DNA of 64,000 bases from Pseudoalteromonas luteoviolacea. Lineage in GTDB: Bacteria > Pseudomonadota > Gammaproteobacteria > Enterobacterales > Alteromonadaceae. The notes below the pieces were generated by a model. The model was not told where the DNA came from. It ran no database searches and saw only the letters and a program-made list of their open reading frames with translations. This document shows, in pieces, positions 25,537 to 35,000 of this stretch (position 1 is its first letter; every line of letters starts with the position of its first letter). The stretch lies in NCBI RefSeq assembly GCF_018100925.1, contig NZ_JAGJEH010000002.1, forward strand, positions 620,001 through 684,000. Reading direction: 5' to 3'. A program made the position numbers and the translations under genes.

Positions 25537-26127
25537 ATGAAATTAATCAATAGTACGGTGTTAGCTTTTTCTTTGGTGTCTCTATCATCAATTGCTAATG
25601 AAGAAGCTTATCAAGTGAATCAAAGCCACTATTATCTAGGGGGAGTAGTAAAACATGCTCTGGCAAGTAGCCGAGCCTGTATTCATCCAAATGGTGGAAA
25701 TATAAAGTTTAAGACTCAAAATGGTACTAATGTAGTGGTACATGGAGATTCATGCAATAGTATTGAAAGTCGAGTTTCTTGGTTTTATACATCCGAAAGA
25801 CAAATTCGTTGGATGGGAGATAATGAGTCTGACTCATATAGAGCAGAGCGCACAGGTTTGTGTTGGGAACCCAAATTTCACACCAATAGCTATGGTGGTG
25901 TTAATAATAATACAGAGGTAGTTCTGCGACCATGCGATCCAAATAATCCATGGCAAAAATGGTCACTAGAGCGGTATGAATATGGTTCACCCGCTCAAAT
26001 AAAAAATGATATGGCATACTCTTGTGTTCATATTAGTAAAGGTGGGTTTAATCCTAGAAATAATGACTCTTTAGTTATGTTCAATGAATGTAATATGGAA
26101 TCTCGTTATATGTGGCATATCAGGTAA
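25537..26127 (+). CDS. Secreted ricin-B-lectin-like (beta-trefoil) protein
   Basis: A 196-residue exported protein with a signal peptide cut after about residue 20 (SSIA-NEE). The repeats look like a short beta-trefoil: GLCWEP, EVVLRPCDPNNPWQKWSLE (close to the Q-x-W repeat), then SCVHISKGG and LVMFNECNMESRYMWHIR. Pairs of Cys could form disulfides. Function would be carbohydrate binding or toxin-like, but the match is weak and this should be read as a likely lectin. Base composition is more AT-rich than around it, which may mark a later acquisition. An AAGGA site precedes ATG. Confidence 0.6.
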   Translation: MKLINSTVLAFSLVSLSSIANEEAYQVNQSHYYLGGVVKHALASSRACIHPNGGNIKFKTQNGTNVVVHGDSCNSIESRVSWFYTSERQIRWMGDNESDSYRAERTGLCWEPKFHTNSYGGVNNNTEVVLRPCDPNNPWQKWSLERYEYGSPAQIKNDMAYSCVHISKGGFNPRNNDSLVMFNECNMESRYMWHIR

Positions 26128-26561
26128 TGGCTTTATTATAGAAAGTATTTTCTACTGAAAATTATCGAGTAGCCAAGAAATGATATCTAAGTCTGGGGAA
26201 AACTAAAAGTTCCCCAGCAACTTTTTAGATATCTTCTATAGATTTTTGTATTTAAACCCCTTGACCTCAATAGGAAATATGTGTGTGCAATATACTTGGT
26301 TAGGGCTCCAAATTTTATGCATTTTTAGGTCTGCGAAAAAACTCCATTAGTAACCAAATTAAGCCCCCTTCAGATACTGCTCTCTTTTATTGATAAAGGA
26401 AGCCACTTCGTAATAAATAGATTTAATATAAACTAATTAGCAATTAGACGTTAAGTTCAATTTGCTTGAATAGTATCGACATACATCATTTAGGTACAAG
26501 ATTGAATATGATTTTTATGTAAACTACGCCGCGTGACAACCACTAGTATAGGAATAAGGAA
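26128..26561. other. 434-bp AT-rich spacer with two-tier hairpin
   Basis: Apart from the hairpin at 26182-26233, it holds no clear gene. The minus strand at about 26366-26440 reads as a short open stretch ending YEVASFINKREQYLKGA and a stop; it could be the tail of a lost gene, but I could not name it. Confidence 0.4.
26182..26233 (+). terminator. Two-tier inverted repeat after the ricin-like gene
   Basis: Inner arms CTGGGGAA (26193-26200) and TTCCCCAG (26210-26217) are enclosed by outer arms GATATCTAA (26182-26190) and TTAGATATC (26225-26233). The T run lies between inner and outer right arms, so the inner part can terminate transcription. Confidence 0.65.
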
Positions 26562-27425
26562 ATGAGATTAACAAGTTTAACTTTGGCTGTTATTGCGACT
26601 TTAGGCGTGACTTTGCCAAATAGTGCGAATGCGGAAGGGTTTATCAATTCTCCGGTACGTGTAGCGATTGACCGATTAGGTGTACCATGGGTACAAAAAG
26701 ATGACTCGTTCGGATTGTGGAGAGAGAAAAAACTTCCCCACGGACAAAAAGCGATCGCGGCTTCAGGTGGGTACTTTCACTATCATTTTGGTACATCGCC
26801 CGATGACAAAGGTTATGCATTTTATGAAGGGGCAACATTTGCTATTTCAGAAAACGGCAACGCGTTTAGATACCAAAACTATGATTGGCAGTCAGTGACT
26901 GGTTGCTGGGGGGCAACAGACGTCAGTTCGTTCACCGTTGACCATGTATATTGTGTAAATGGTGATGGAAGCCTTAAAAAGTTTAACGACAAGAGTGGCA
27001 GCTTTGAAGGCTATTTCCGTATTGATAATGAAGTGATCACTAAAATTGACGTTGCACTAGGTGGCGTGATTTGGGCAATCACAGAAAGTGACAAGTTGTT
27101 TAAGTACGATGGAGTTAAATGGACACAGCAAAAAGTGGCTTGTGGCAACTTGTGCTCTTTGGTAGACATTGCTGTTGGTGGTGGCCAAGTTTACGTTGTT
27201 GCCAGTGTTTATGGAAGCAATGATGGCCCTCAAAGTGTGTATACCTTGAACAATGGTGAACTTGCAAAATTCGGCTCTTTCTACAATATCGACGTCGATA
27301 GAGAAGGGGTAATTTGGGCTATTTCAAACTATACACGCACGCTGTTTTATAAGCGCCCTGGCATGACACAGTTTGTTGAAGATCCACAAATGAGTTTTAA
27401 AGTATCTAACAATATTGGTAGTTAA
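26562..27425 (+). CDS. Secreted tectonin-like beta-propeller lectin
   Basis: A 287-residue exported protein with a signal peptide cut after SANA. The body has repeated blades with a tectonin (TECPR) pattern: VRVAIDRLGVPWVQ, KIDVALGGVIWAITESDKLFKYDG, LVDIAVGGGQVYVVAS and YNIDVDREGVIWAIS, each with a D-V-A-x-G-x-x-W core. Tectonins bind sugars such as methylated glycans or lipopolysaccharide and act in defence or recognition. AAGGA precedes the start, and a strong terminator follows. It neighbours another lectin-like secreted protein. Confidence 0.78.
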   Translation: MRLTSLTLAVIATLGVTLPNSANAEGFINSPVRVAIDRLGVPWVQKDDSFGLWREKKLPHGQKAIAASGGYFHYHFGTSPDDKGYAFYEGATFAISENGNAFRYQNYDWQSVTGCWGATDVSSFTVDHVYCVNGDGSLKKFNDKSGSFEGYFRIDNEVITKIDVALGGVIWAITESDKLFKYDGVKWTQQKVACGNLCSLVDIAVGGGQVYVVASVYGSNDGPQSVYTLNNGELAKFGSFYNIDVDREGVIWAISNYTRTLFYKRPGMTQFVEDPQMSFKVSNNIGS

Positions 27426-27446
27426 TTGCTCCATATATAGCTCAAC

Positions 27447-27478
27447 AAAAAGGTGACCTAAGTACAGTCACCTTTTTT
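27447..27478 (+). terminator. Terminator after the tectonin gene
   Basis: AAAAAGGTGAC (27447-27457) pairs with GTCACCTTTTT starting at 27467, with a nine-base loop and a T run. Confidence 0.9.
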
Positions 27479-27638
27479 AATTTAGGGTGCTATCAAGTCC
27501 TGGTGAGCCAATTGAGACTGTCACCAAAAAAGCAGTTGGTGTTTGTTCATATCAGCTTCACCTCCCTAATATATCGTTAGTCGACTCTCAAACGTTTTTA
27601 TTATGTAAAAATCACATACAATATACAGGATGTAACAC

Positions 27639-28103
27639 ATGACCAGAGCTTGGCATAAAGCCATACTTTTTACAGGCGCGTCACTAATTTTTTCGGGCAA
27701 TGCCCAAACTCTTAATGTATCAACTGAAAATAAGGCGCCGCAGCAACTAGTGAGCAGTGAGCAAACATTTAGCTATGAATTTAAATTGGAAATCGGTGAC
27801 TGGGTATCCTATGACGTAACAGCTACGCTGGTTGAAGGTGAACCGGGCGAAGTAATCTATTACGATGCTTATAGTCAACCAACTTATAAAATCGTGCTCA
27901 TAGGCAATATTGAAAAGTCTGAAAAGTTGGGAATAATTGGAACCGTTAAACACTCAATCCAAAAATATGCCCACGGGCAATGGACAGAGTTACTTGCCCC
28001 GGAAATGACATATCGCAATAAAAAACGAGGCGCCTTAGAAGTATATAATGACGATATGCTCAGAATATCGCTATCAGGTATTGTTGATGCTGAAAATCTA
28101 TAA
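27639..28103 (+). CDS. Exported protein of unknown function
   Basis: A 154-residue protein with a signal peptide ending about FSGNA-QT. The rest is rich in beta-strand-like runs (YEFKLEIGDWVSYDVTATLVEGE, YKIVLIGNIEKSEKLGIIGTVKHSIQKY) with no Cys after the signal and no family I recognise. It stands alone, between the tectonin gene and the glycosyltransferase-like gene, with long spacers on both sides. Confidence 0.6.
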   Translation: MTRAWHKAILFTGASLIFSGNAQTLNVSTENKAPQQLVSSEQTFSYEFKLEIGDWVSYDVTATLVEGEPGEVIYYDAYSQPTYKIVLIGNIEKSEKLGIIGTVKHSIQKYAHGQWTELLAPEMTYRNKKRGALEVYNDDMLRISLSGIVDAENL

Positions 28104-28459
28104 TTCTAGACATAAATATTTGTAATTTGAACCACAGAGAGTAGACGTTAGTATCATTGAAACCCACTATGCTAGCTCTACTTTCGTGCCGTTTACACGT
28201 GTTACAATGTTTACTATTCATAACAATATTATTGAGCTGCTTTGCATTCTTATACGATATGTAATGTGAGTATTTGTTATCTTACTTTTTTAACTAGGTT
28301 TAGGTCATTGACCTGCGTTTATGGCTTTTATGAAAAATTTATGATGCGTTGTAACCAAGTGTTTTAAAAGATAAAATAAACACTGACTTGAACTGTGTCT
28401 TGCAGAGCCAATGAGCTTTTCAGGATATAACGCTATGTAAGTACTCGGATACAAGATTA
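28104..28459. other. 356-bp spacer with a 13-bp palindrome
   Basis: AT-rich leader region of the GT8-like gene. AGGTCA-T-TGACCT (28302-28314) is a perfect palindrome and could be an operator. No clear ribosome site, RNA gene or other open reading frame was found. Confidence 0.35.
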
Positions 28460-29299
28460 ATGAAAAAAGCAATTTTTACGCTCGCCATCGGCGACAACCC
28501 AATGTATCAGGCTGCCTTGAAGAGCTTCGAACTCTACGCTGATAGAGTCGGTGCAGATTTGATCGTATCAAAAAGCTTACATTACAAAATTGACATTGCT
28601 GAACCTGCATATCACGCATCGCCAGCTTGGACAGAAAAGCTGCGTATTGGAGAGTTGCTAAAAGAGTACGATAGGGTGCTTTACCTTGACTCTGACGTGT
28701 TAATTAAGCCGAATGCAAAAGACTTATTTGATCTATACCCAGATCGTGATACGACTTATTGGCTTAACGAGGGGGCATTAAAAAATCGCGAATCAGATAT
28801 TAAGCTAGTGACTGATGTACTCGGAAATGTATCTTGGCCACGTACTGAAGAGGGAGCGGTATATTACAACGCCGGCGTCATCCTCGCTTCAAAGGAGTCT
28901 GGCTTATTTTCAAAAACTAGTTTGGAAGACCTACAAAAACTGTGCAATAAGATATCCTTTTACGAACAAAGCTATTTCAACTATTGCATACATAAGCATG
29001 GACTAAAGCACCAAAGCATCGACAAAGCATTTAATCGAATGGATATGTTTGGCAAAGAAAACTATCTAGAAGCAGATTTTATTCATTATGCTGGTAAGGG
29101 ATACGCTAAAACCAGTAGGCGTCGCGATGTGCAATTTTTAAAGGATTTTTCAGAGATTTATAAAGATATTATACCAAGCAACGAAATCAACGAGCTCAAA
29201 GATGATGCGTGGCAAGCCTACTTAAAGGTGATCTACAAAAAATATCCACTGCCTAACTTTTTAATAAAGCTGTTTAGTGAGCGTTTTGTACCGAGGTAA
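28460..29299 (+). CDS. Glycosyltransferase family 8-like protein
   Basis: A 279-residue cytoplasmic protein with a GT-A nucleotide-sugar fold. RVLYLDSDVLIKP holds the D-x-D metal motif, and EGAVYYNAGVILASKESGLF and the later DFIHYAGKGY are the usual acceptor and donor loops of GT8/LgtC-like or glycogenin-like transferases. It would add a sugar to a lipopolysaccharide or surface glycan, but no other glycan genes are near. A weak ribosome site precedes ATG 28460. Confidence 0.78.
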   Translation: MKKAIFTLAIGDNPMYQAALKSFELYADRVGADLIVSKSLHYKIDIAEPAYHASPAWTEKLRIGELLKEYDRVLYLDSDVLIKPNAKDLFDLYPDRDTTYWLNEGALKNRESDIKLVTDVLGNVSWPRTEEGAVYYNAGVILASKESGLFSKTSLEDLQKLCNKISFYEQSYFNYCIHKHGLKHQSIDKAFNRMDMFGKENYLEADFIHYAGKGYAKTSRRRDVQFLKDFSEIYKDIIPSNEINELKDDAWQAYLKVIYKKYPLPNFLIKLFSERFVPR

Positions 29300-29512
29300 A
29301 TTGCTCTATAACTGAATTTGATAGGTGAGAAAGAGTAGGTACTCTATTGTTGTACTGTCATGCATAGCACACCTTTTGATGGTACTCCAACAAATACTGG
29401 CAGATCACCTCATAGCGATACCTTTAAAAACATGGGTAATCATGGCTCAGAAATAGCGCGGCTAGCGAGGATCGGCTTTTTAAAACCTCATGTATCTGTT
29501 TGAGAAGGATTA

Positions 29513-29742
29513 CATTTAATTAGCATCTTTATCAAATCATTGTTTCCAACTTTGCAAATGTCTTTGCAAAAGCACCGCAAGCACTTCCAGATAACGCAAT
29601 TATTCATCTGATTAGTATGGTTACAGGTTTTGTGCTTCTGTTTGCTATCGTACTTTTACTTAAATCTAAAAAGGCAATACGATGCTTGTCATACACTGTA
29701 TTGATAAGTGCTTCTAACGCATTTAATTGTCGAGGCGATTGA
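29513..29742 (+). pseudogene. Possible remnant of a small membrane protein gene
   Basis: An open frame from a stop near 29520 to TGA at about 29740 reads through NAIIHLISM and VTGFVLLFAIVLLLKS, which looks like the middle of a hydrophobic protein. It has no plausible start codon or ribosome site. It could equally be chance in AT-rich DNA. Confidence 0.25.
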
Positions 29743-29964
29743 AAGCGAGTGAGGTGGCTGGACTATATACGCCCCTTCACAGTCGGCCATATAGAGCGCA
29801 CCTTATTGATAGCAAATAAGTCAATTTAGGCTTTACTGACATTGGCAGTCAGTATCAATGCAGAGGTGTGCGCTGAGCGAGCTCTCAAAGCCTGTAATTT
29901 ACATAAAAAGAGTATGGAAAAGTAGGAGTTTATCGAGAAGGGAAGTGTGGTAAGAAGCTAGAGT

Positions 29965-29994
29965 AGTGCAGTAAAGAGAGACTATTACTGCACT
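29965..29994 (-). terminator. Inverted repeat at the end of the cyo operon
   Basis: Perfect 10-base arms AGTGCAGTAA (29965-29974) and TTACTGCACT (29985-29994) with a 10-base loop, 14 bases past the last stop codon. No T tract is present. Confidence 0.6.
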
Positions 29995-30007
29995 GATTCT
30001 AAACAGA

Positions 30008-30496
30008 CTAAGAAGTCTTCTTTTGACGGCTGACTAAACAATATGAGCCGTCTTTGGTACTGGTCATATAGCCAACAAAGTTTTCATCTCTTTTATGAGA
30101 AAAAACATGTGTATGGTCGTTTAATTTGCCTTTAAATAGCCACTTCTTGAATACTTCCTCACGTACCACAATACATGGGTTTTTAACAGCAAAGCTCTCT
30201 TTATAAGTAACTTCACAGTGTTGATCACTGTGAGACATAGAAAAAGTGATATGGCTTTGTCTATCTTTATATTCAAGTACACCCGTAACCAACAAGGTTT
30301 CAAACTCATTTTTGCTGGTTTGATTTGAAACGAGTAGGCGATGTTTCTTTGAACCAATAACGTCCTCTGCCATGGTTTTTAATTCACTGTGGCAGTTCTT
30401 GACATTATATTTTTCGATGATCGTTTCAATCGAGTTTTTTGCAACAACCTGAGTGCTTGTTAGCAATAGGGCCGCTATGAATAACTTGTGCTTCAT
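30008..30496 (-). CDS. Small exported protein, last gene of the cyo operon
   Basis: A 162-residue protein with a signal peptide (cut after QVVA). It contains four Cys after the signal (NCHSEL, HCEV, NPCIVV, YCLV), which could make two disulfides. No family was recognised. It overlaps the SCO1-like gene by four bases, so it is expressed with the oxidase. A role in copper delivery or oxidase assembly is possible on location alone. Confidence 0.62.
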   Translation of the reverse strand: MKHKLFIAALLLTSTQVVAKNSIETIIEKYNVKNCHSELKTMAEDVIGSKKHRLLVSNQTSKNEFETLLVTGVLEYKDRQSHITFSMSHSDQHCEVTYKESFAVKNPCIVVREEVFKKWLFKGKLNDHTHVFSHKRDENFVGYMTSTKDGSYCLVSRQKKTS

Positions 30497-31095
30497 AGTA
30501 GCTCCTTAATTTGTGCTGCAAGCTCATTTGGCGTTGTTGTATGACTCATTGCGGTGATTAAATCGCCTTCTTTATTGATGATATAAAATCTTGAAGCATG
30601 TGCTACAGAGTACTCCATAAACGACTCTTCAAGGTTTTGGTCATCATAATAAACGCCATATAATCCACCAACTTCTTTAGTTTGTTCAGCGCTGCCAGTT
30701 AAACCGGTAATACGCTCGTGAAAGTAGTCGGTATATTCCTTTAAATCTTCTACTGTATCACGCGCAGGGTCTACTGTGACAAGTAAGCCCTGCACCTGAT
30801 CAAGCCCTTGTTTCTCAAGACGCATGAATGCATTTGTCATTACCGCGAGTGAGTTAGGGCATACCTCTGCACAAGATAAGTAGCCGAAGTACATAACGAC
30901 AACTTGGCCTTGATAGTCAGAGAGTGAAACAGGACCGGCATAGCTTTGCAGCGTAAAATCGCCACCTAATTCATCGAAAGATTTTCTCGTTTCATTAAAG
31001 TCTTTAGTGGTCGTAGCTAAATAAAACCAAATTAGTCCAATAATACCAAGAAAAGACAAAATCCAATGTAAGTGAGCGGGCTTAAACTGCTTCAT
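30493..31095 (-). CDS. SCO1/SenC-type copper chaperone
   Basis: A 200-residue protein with one N-terminal membrane helix (about residues 11-27) and a thioredoxin-like domain outside. C75 and C79 of CAEVC and H165 (VAHASRFYII) form the copper site of SCO proteins, which deliver copper to the CuA centre of cytochrome c oxidases. The bo3-type quinol oxidase encoded upstream has no CuA in subunit II, so the chaperone may serve CuB or have a redox task here. It lies four bases after cyoE and overlaps the next gene. Confidence 0.9.
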   Translation of the reverse strand: MKQFKPAHLHWILSFLGIIGLIWFYLATTTKDFNETRKSFDELGGDFTLQSYAGPVSLSDYQGQVVVMYFGYLSCAEVCPNSLAVMTNAFMRLEKQGLDQVQGLLVTVDPARDTVEDLKEYTDYFHERITGLTGSAEQTKEVGGLYGVYYDDQNLEESFMEYSVAHASRFYIINKEGDLITAMSHTTTPNELAAQIKELL

Positions 31096-31099
31096 AACT

Positions 31100-31984
31100 C
31101 TACCTTGCTGTCACATATGAGGTTGGGTCAATGTGAGCAAAATCAACAGACATCAAGACGCTCATAGAGGTAATGGCTACGAGTGATAGAATAAACACGC
31201 GTTTAGCCCAAGTATGATTGTCCATGCGATGGAAGTCGAAAATAGTGCTCAATAGCCAGACCAATCCAATAATAAACGTAAGAGATGCGAAAATGGCACC
31301 AACGTAGTTTAATGTGAATAGTGAAAGTGCAAGTACAGTAAAGGCAACAATGAAGCCAATCATGTGTTTTCTAGCAACTTCAACACCACTGACGATTGGT
31401 AGTACTGGAATATTAGCATCTTTGTAGTCTTTGAATCGGTAAATAGCAATTGCATAAGAATGCGGGATTTGCCAAATACAGAAGATCGCCAAGATTACAA
31501 CGGCACCAATATCAAATTGACCATTAACGGCACAGTACCCCATTACAGGAGGACAAGCGCCTGAAATACTGCCAACAAAAGTACCGTATATCGATTTTCT
31601 CTTATAGTAGAGCGTATATAGACCTACGTATACAACGAAGCCAAGTACGCCAAAATAAAAGCTCATCATAGATGCATACAGTGCTAATGAGGCGAAACCT
31701 ACGCAACCCAAAAGGGTTGCATAGGCCAAAGCTTTGGTTACCGAAATAGACTCTAAGAGTGGCTTTCGGTACTTTGTGCGTGACATCAACTGGTCGATGT
31801 CACGGTCAATCACATTATTAAAAACACAACCAGAGGCGATGATACACACCGTACCCACTATCATTGCTGTAAACGTAACGAAATCAATATTACCTTTGGC
31901 TGCGAGCACGTAGCCCGCAACCGCAGTGATTAAGTTACCAAAGATAATGCCTGGTTTTGTAATTAACAGGTAACTTCTTAACAT
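31100..31984 (-). CDS. cyoE: Protohaem IX farnesyltransferase (haem O synthase)
   Basis: A 294-residue UbiA-type prenyltransferase with about nine helices. It adds a farnesyl group to haem B, making the haem O of the bo3 oxidase. The conserved region NNVIDRDIDQLMSRTKYRKPL is the metal-diphosphate site, and the second loop shows IPHSYAIAIYRFKDYKDANIPVLP. It is placed as usual behind cyoD, one base apart, and so belongs to the operon. Confidence 0.96.
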   Translation of the reverse strand: MLRSYLLITKPGIIFGNLITAVAGYVLAAKGNIDFVTFTAMIVGTVCIIASGCVFNNVIDRDIDQLMSRTKYRKPLLESISVTKALAYATLLGCVGFASLALYASMMSFYFGVLGFVVYVGLYTLYYKRKSIYGTFVGSISGACPPVMGYCAVNGQFDIGAVVILAIFCIWQIPHSYAIAIYRFKDYKDANIPVLPIVSGVEVARKHMIGFIVAFTVLALSLFTLNYVGAIFASLTFIIGLVWLLSTIFDFHRMDNHTWAKRVFILSLVAITSMSVLMSVDFAHIDPTSYVTAR

Positions 31985-31985
31985 T

Positions 31986-32327
31986 TTAATGTCCCATGAG
32001 CATGTTGTGATTTAGGTGCTCCATAATCCAAATGGAGCCAATCACAACTATGGCCACTGTCAACACAATAAACGCGGCTGAAGTAGTGTTCCATATTTGC
32101 TCAGAAGATGAGTTCATGTGTAAGAAAAATACAAGTTGTACAAATAGCTGTGCAATTGCTGTAACTAAGATGACACCAAGCGTTAACGCTGGAGATGCCA
32201 AATCATACATTACAACTAAAAACGGAATAGCAGTTAGTACAAGAGATAGAAGTAAACCTATCGTGTACTCTTTAACGCTACCGTGAGCTGCACCGCCAGT
32301 GCCATGTTCGTTATTAGTGTGGCCCAT
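31986..32327 (-). CDS. cyoD: Cytochrome bo3 quinol oxidase subunit IV
   Basis: A 113-residue protein with three membrane helices, matching CyoD (start with a short hydrophilic GHTNNEHGTGGA stretch, then IGLLLSLVLTAIPFLVV; QLVFFLHMN). CyoD helps assemble the CuB site in subunit I. Its start overlaps the cyoC stop by one base. Confidence 0.93.
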   Translation of the reverse strand: MGHTNNEHGTGGAAHGSVKEYTIGLLLSLVLTAIPFLVVMYDLASPALTLGVILVTAIAQLFVQLVFFLHMNSSSEQIWNTTSAAFIVLTVAIVVIGSIWIMEHLNHNMLMGH

Positions 32328-32947
32328 TACATCACTCCTACTAAGTACACAACGCTAAATACACAGATCCAGATGATGTCTAGGAAGTGCCAGAATAAAC
32401 TTAGGCAAGAAAGTCTTACTAGGTTGTCTTCTGTAAATCCGTCACGTTTGAAGTGAACGAATAGAACAAGCATCCAGATGATACCACCAAATACGTGCAG
32501 ACCGTGCGTAGCTACTAGTGCATAAAATGCAGACCAATAACCACTTGTCTGAGGTGTTGCACCAAGCGTACTGAAGTGCCAGAACTCATACAGTTCTAAG
32601 CCAAGGAAACCAAGGCCAAGTAGTAATGTGATGACCAACCAAGTGATCATGCCTTTCATCTTGCGCTGGTTGGCTTGAAGCATTGCCATACCAAACGTGA
32701 AACTACTGAATAGTAGGAACGCAGTACCAACTGCAACTAGATTAAGGTCAAATAACTCTTTTGGTGTTGGGCCGCCAGCGAAGCCGCCACTTAGTACTGC
32801 ATATGTTGCAAACAATGTTGCGAACAAAATACAGTCACTCATGATGTATATCCAGAATCCGAATATAGTATCACCACCGGTATCATGATGATCATGATCA
32901 TCGTGGTGATCATGAACGTCGTTTGCGATTACGTGATCGTTTGACAT
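32327..32947 (-). CDS. cyoC: Cytochrome bo3 quinol oxidase subunit III
   Basis: A 206-residue five-helix protein, much like E. coli CyoC (FGFWIYIMSDCILFATLFATYAVL; ATHGLHVFGGIIWM; RLSCLSLFWHFLDIIWICVFSVVYL). The N terminus is rich in His and Asp (DVHDHHDDHDHHD), which could bind metal. It is part of the operon, 16 bases after cyoB. Confidence 0.95.
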   Translation of the reverse strand: MSNDHVIANDVHDHHDDHDHHDTGGDTIFGFWIYIMSDCILFATLFATYAVLSGGFAGGPTPKELFDLNLVAVGTAFLLFSSFTFGMAMLQANQRKMKGMITWLVITLLLGLGFLGLELYEFWHFSTLGATPQTSGYWSAFYALVATHGLHVFGGIIWMLVLFVHFKRDGFTEDNLVRLSCLSLFWHFLDIIWICVFSVVYLVGVM

Positions 32948-32963
32948 AGTTTAAAACTTTCCT

Positions 32964-35000
32964 CTACTTGCCATTGTTAGCTGCGTGTTCTGCAACAGCT
33001 GCCAAGTGCTTTGACTCGATTTCTTCAACTTGGTCGACTTGTACGTAGTAGTCTTTGTTGCGATCAAATGAATACGCAATCCAAGAAGCTACGATACCGA
33101 CGAAGCTAGCTATAACCATCCACCAGATGTGCCATACGAAACCGAAACCTAAAGTTAGTGAGAATGCACTGATCACAAAGCCAGCCCATGTGTTTGATGG
33201 CATGTGGATCTTTGAGTACTTCTCAGGCTTTTGGTAAGCAATACCATGCTCTTTCTTGTAATGATGCTCATCACGGTCATGGATCTTAGGTAGCTTAGCG
33301 AAGTTGTAGAACGGAGGTGGTGACGAAGTCGCCCACTCAAGCGTACGGCCATTCCAAGGATCGCCTGTAACGTCCATATTTTGCTTACGGTTCTTGAAGC
33401 TGATGAAGCCCATGTAGAACTGAACAGCGATACCAGCTGCTACGATAAATGCACCAACCATTGCAACGATTAGCAACGGAGTCCACTCTGGGTTGTCGTA
33501 GTAGTTAAGACGACGAGTCATACCGTTGAAACCAAGGATGTATAGCGGCATGAACGCAACGAAGAAACCGATTGTCCAAAGCGCACAAGAAAGCTTGTTA
33601 AGTTTCTCATCAAGCATCCAACCAGTCGCTTTAGGCCACCAGTAAGTAAGACCTGCGAAGTAACCAAATACTGCACCACCAATGATTACGTTGTGGAAGT
33701 GTGCAATTAGGAACAAGCTGTTGTGAAGTACGAAGTCAGCTGCAGGAACAGCTAGCATTACACCTGTCATACCACCAATGGTGAAGGTGAATAGGAAGCT
33801 ACATGTCCACCACATTGATGCTGTGAACTCAACACGGCCTTTATACATAGTAAATAGCCAGTTGAAGATCTTAACTCCGGTTGGGACGGCTATGATCATG
33901 GTGGCGATACCGAAGAAGGCATTTACACTTGAACCTGCACCCATGGTGAAGAAGTGGTGTAGCCATACAACCATTGCTAGAACCATGATAACCGCTGTTG
34001 CCCATACAAGAGATGTATAACCAAACAAACGCTTACGAGAGAATGTCGCTGCAACCTCAGAGAAGATACCGAACGCAGGTAGAATTAGAATGTAAACTTC
34101 TGGGTGACCCCATGCCCAAATGAGGTTTACGTACATCATTTGGTTACCACCAAGGTCATTAGTGAAGAAGTTTGTACCTAGGTATCTATCAAGCGTTAGT
34201 AGCGTGATAGTTACTGTTAGAATAGGGAACGAAAGAATGATTAGTACGTTTGCACATAGAGAAGTCCATGTGAATACTGGCATTTGCATAAGCTTCATGC
34301 CTGGCGCACGCATTCTGATGATAGTAACGAAGAAGTTAACACCAGTTAGTAGGGTACCGATACCAGAGATCTGAAGTGCCCAGAGCCAATAGTCGACCCC
34401 GACCCAGGGACTGTATTCAATACCTGAAAGCGGTGGATATGCCAACCAACCAGTCGCTGCGAATTCACCAAGGAATAGTGAAATATTAACTAGTAGTGCA
34501 CCAACTACGAACAACCAGAAGCTCAGAGAGTTCAGGAATGGGAAGGCAACGTCACGCGCGCCAATTTGCAGTGGTACAACGATGTTCATCAAGCCAACAA
34601 CCAAAGGCATGGCTACGAAGAAAATCATAATTACACCGTGAGCAGTAAAGATCTGGTCATAGTGTTCAGGAGGGAGATAACCCGCACCCACGCTATCGGC
34701 GGTTGCCAATGCTTGGTGAGTACGCATCATAATTGCATCCGCGAAACCGCGGACCAACATCACAATCGCTGCGATGACATACATGATACCAATTTTTTTA
34801 TGGTCTACAGATGTGAACCATTCTTCCCAAAGGTATCTCCACTTACCCATTTTAGTGATAAGTGCGAATAGGAATAAACCGCCAAGTATTGCACAGATCA
34901 TTACTGGCAGAATTACAGGGTCATGAACAGGAATAGAATCCCAGGTCAGTTTACCCGTGAGCGGATCCGGATCTGTGATTATGGTAGCTTTACTTGCCAT
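32964..35000 (-). CDS. cyoB: Cytochrome bo3 quinol oxidase subunit I
   Basis: The 678-residue catalytic subunit of a haem-copper oxidase that oxidises ubiquinol, reduces O2 and pumps protons. [20 protein letters not shown] holds the CuB His and the cross-linked Tyr, followed by the HH pair [10 protein letters not shown] and later HFHNVIIGG for the haem ligands. The proton channel entry Asp is kept in a [13 protein letters not shown] context. It overlaps cyoA by 11 bases. Length agrees with E. coli CyoB (663). Confidence 0.97.
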   Translation of the reverse strand: MASKATIITDPDPLTGKLTWDSIPVHDPVILPVMICAILGGLFLFALITKMGKWRYLWEEWFTSVDHKKIGIMYVIAAIVMLVRGFADAIMMRTHQALATADSVGAGYLPPEHYDQIFTAHGVIMIFFVAMPLVVGLMNIVVPLQIGARDVAFPFLNSLSFWLFVVGALLVNISLFLGEFAATGWLAYPPLSGIEYSPWVGVDYWLWALQISGIGTLLTGVNFFVTIIRMRAPGMKLMQMPVFTWTSLCANVLIILSFPILTVTITLLTLDRYLGTNFFTNDLGGNQMMYVNLIWAWGHPEVYILILPAFGIFSEVAATFSRKRLFGYTSLVWATAVIMVLAMVVWLHHFFTMGAGSSVNAFFGIATMIIAVPTGVKIFNWLFTMYKGRVEFTASMWWTCSFLFTFTIGGMTGVMLAVPAADFVLHNSLFLIAHFHNVIIGGAVFGYFAGLTYWWPKATGWMLDEKLNKLSCALWTIGFFVAFMPLYILGFNGMTRRLNYYDNPEWTPLLIVAMVGAFIVAAGIAVQFYMGFISFKNRKQNMDVTGDPWNGRTLEWATSSPPPFYNFAKLPKIHDRDEHHYKKEHGIAYQKPEKYSKIHMPSNTWAGFVISAFSLTLGFGFVWHIWWMVIASFVGIVASWIAYSFDRNKDYYVQVDQVEEIESKHLAAVAEHAANNGK

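Larger units (their letters stand above)
29300..30007. other. 708-bp gene-poor region with possible gene remnants
   Basis: No complete gene is convincing. A 47-codon reading frame from ATG 29360 and, in another frame, a membrane-like stretch (VTGFVLLFAIVLLLKS, about 29530-29740) without a start could be pieces of decayed genes. TACTGAC (29834-29840) pairs with GTCAGTA (29848-29854). At its end a 10-bp inverted repeat lies behind the cyo operon. Confidence 0.4.

Noticed and set aside
26366-26440. Minus-strand stretch ending YEVASFINKREQYLKGA, considered as a transposase tail
   Set aside because: Only about 25 codons, no inverted terminal repeats or target duplication nearby; family could not be named.
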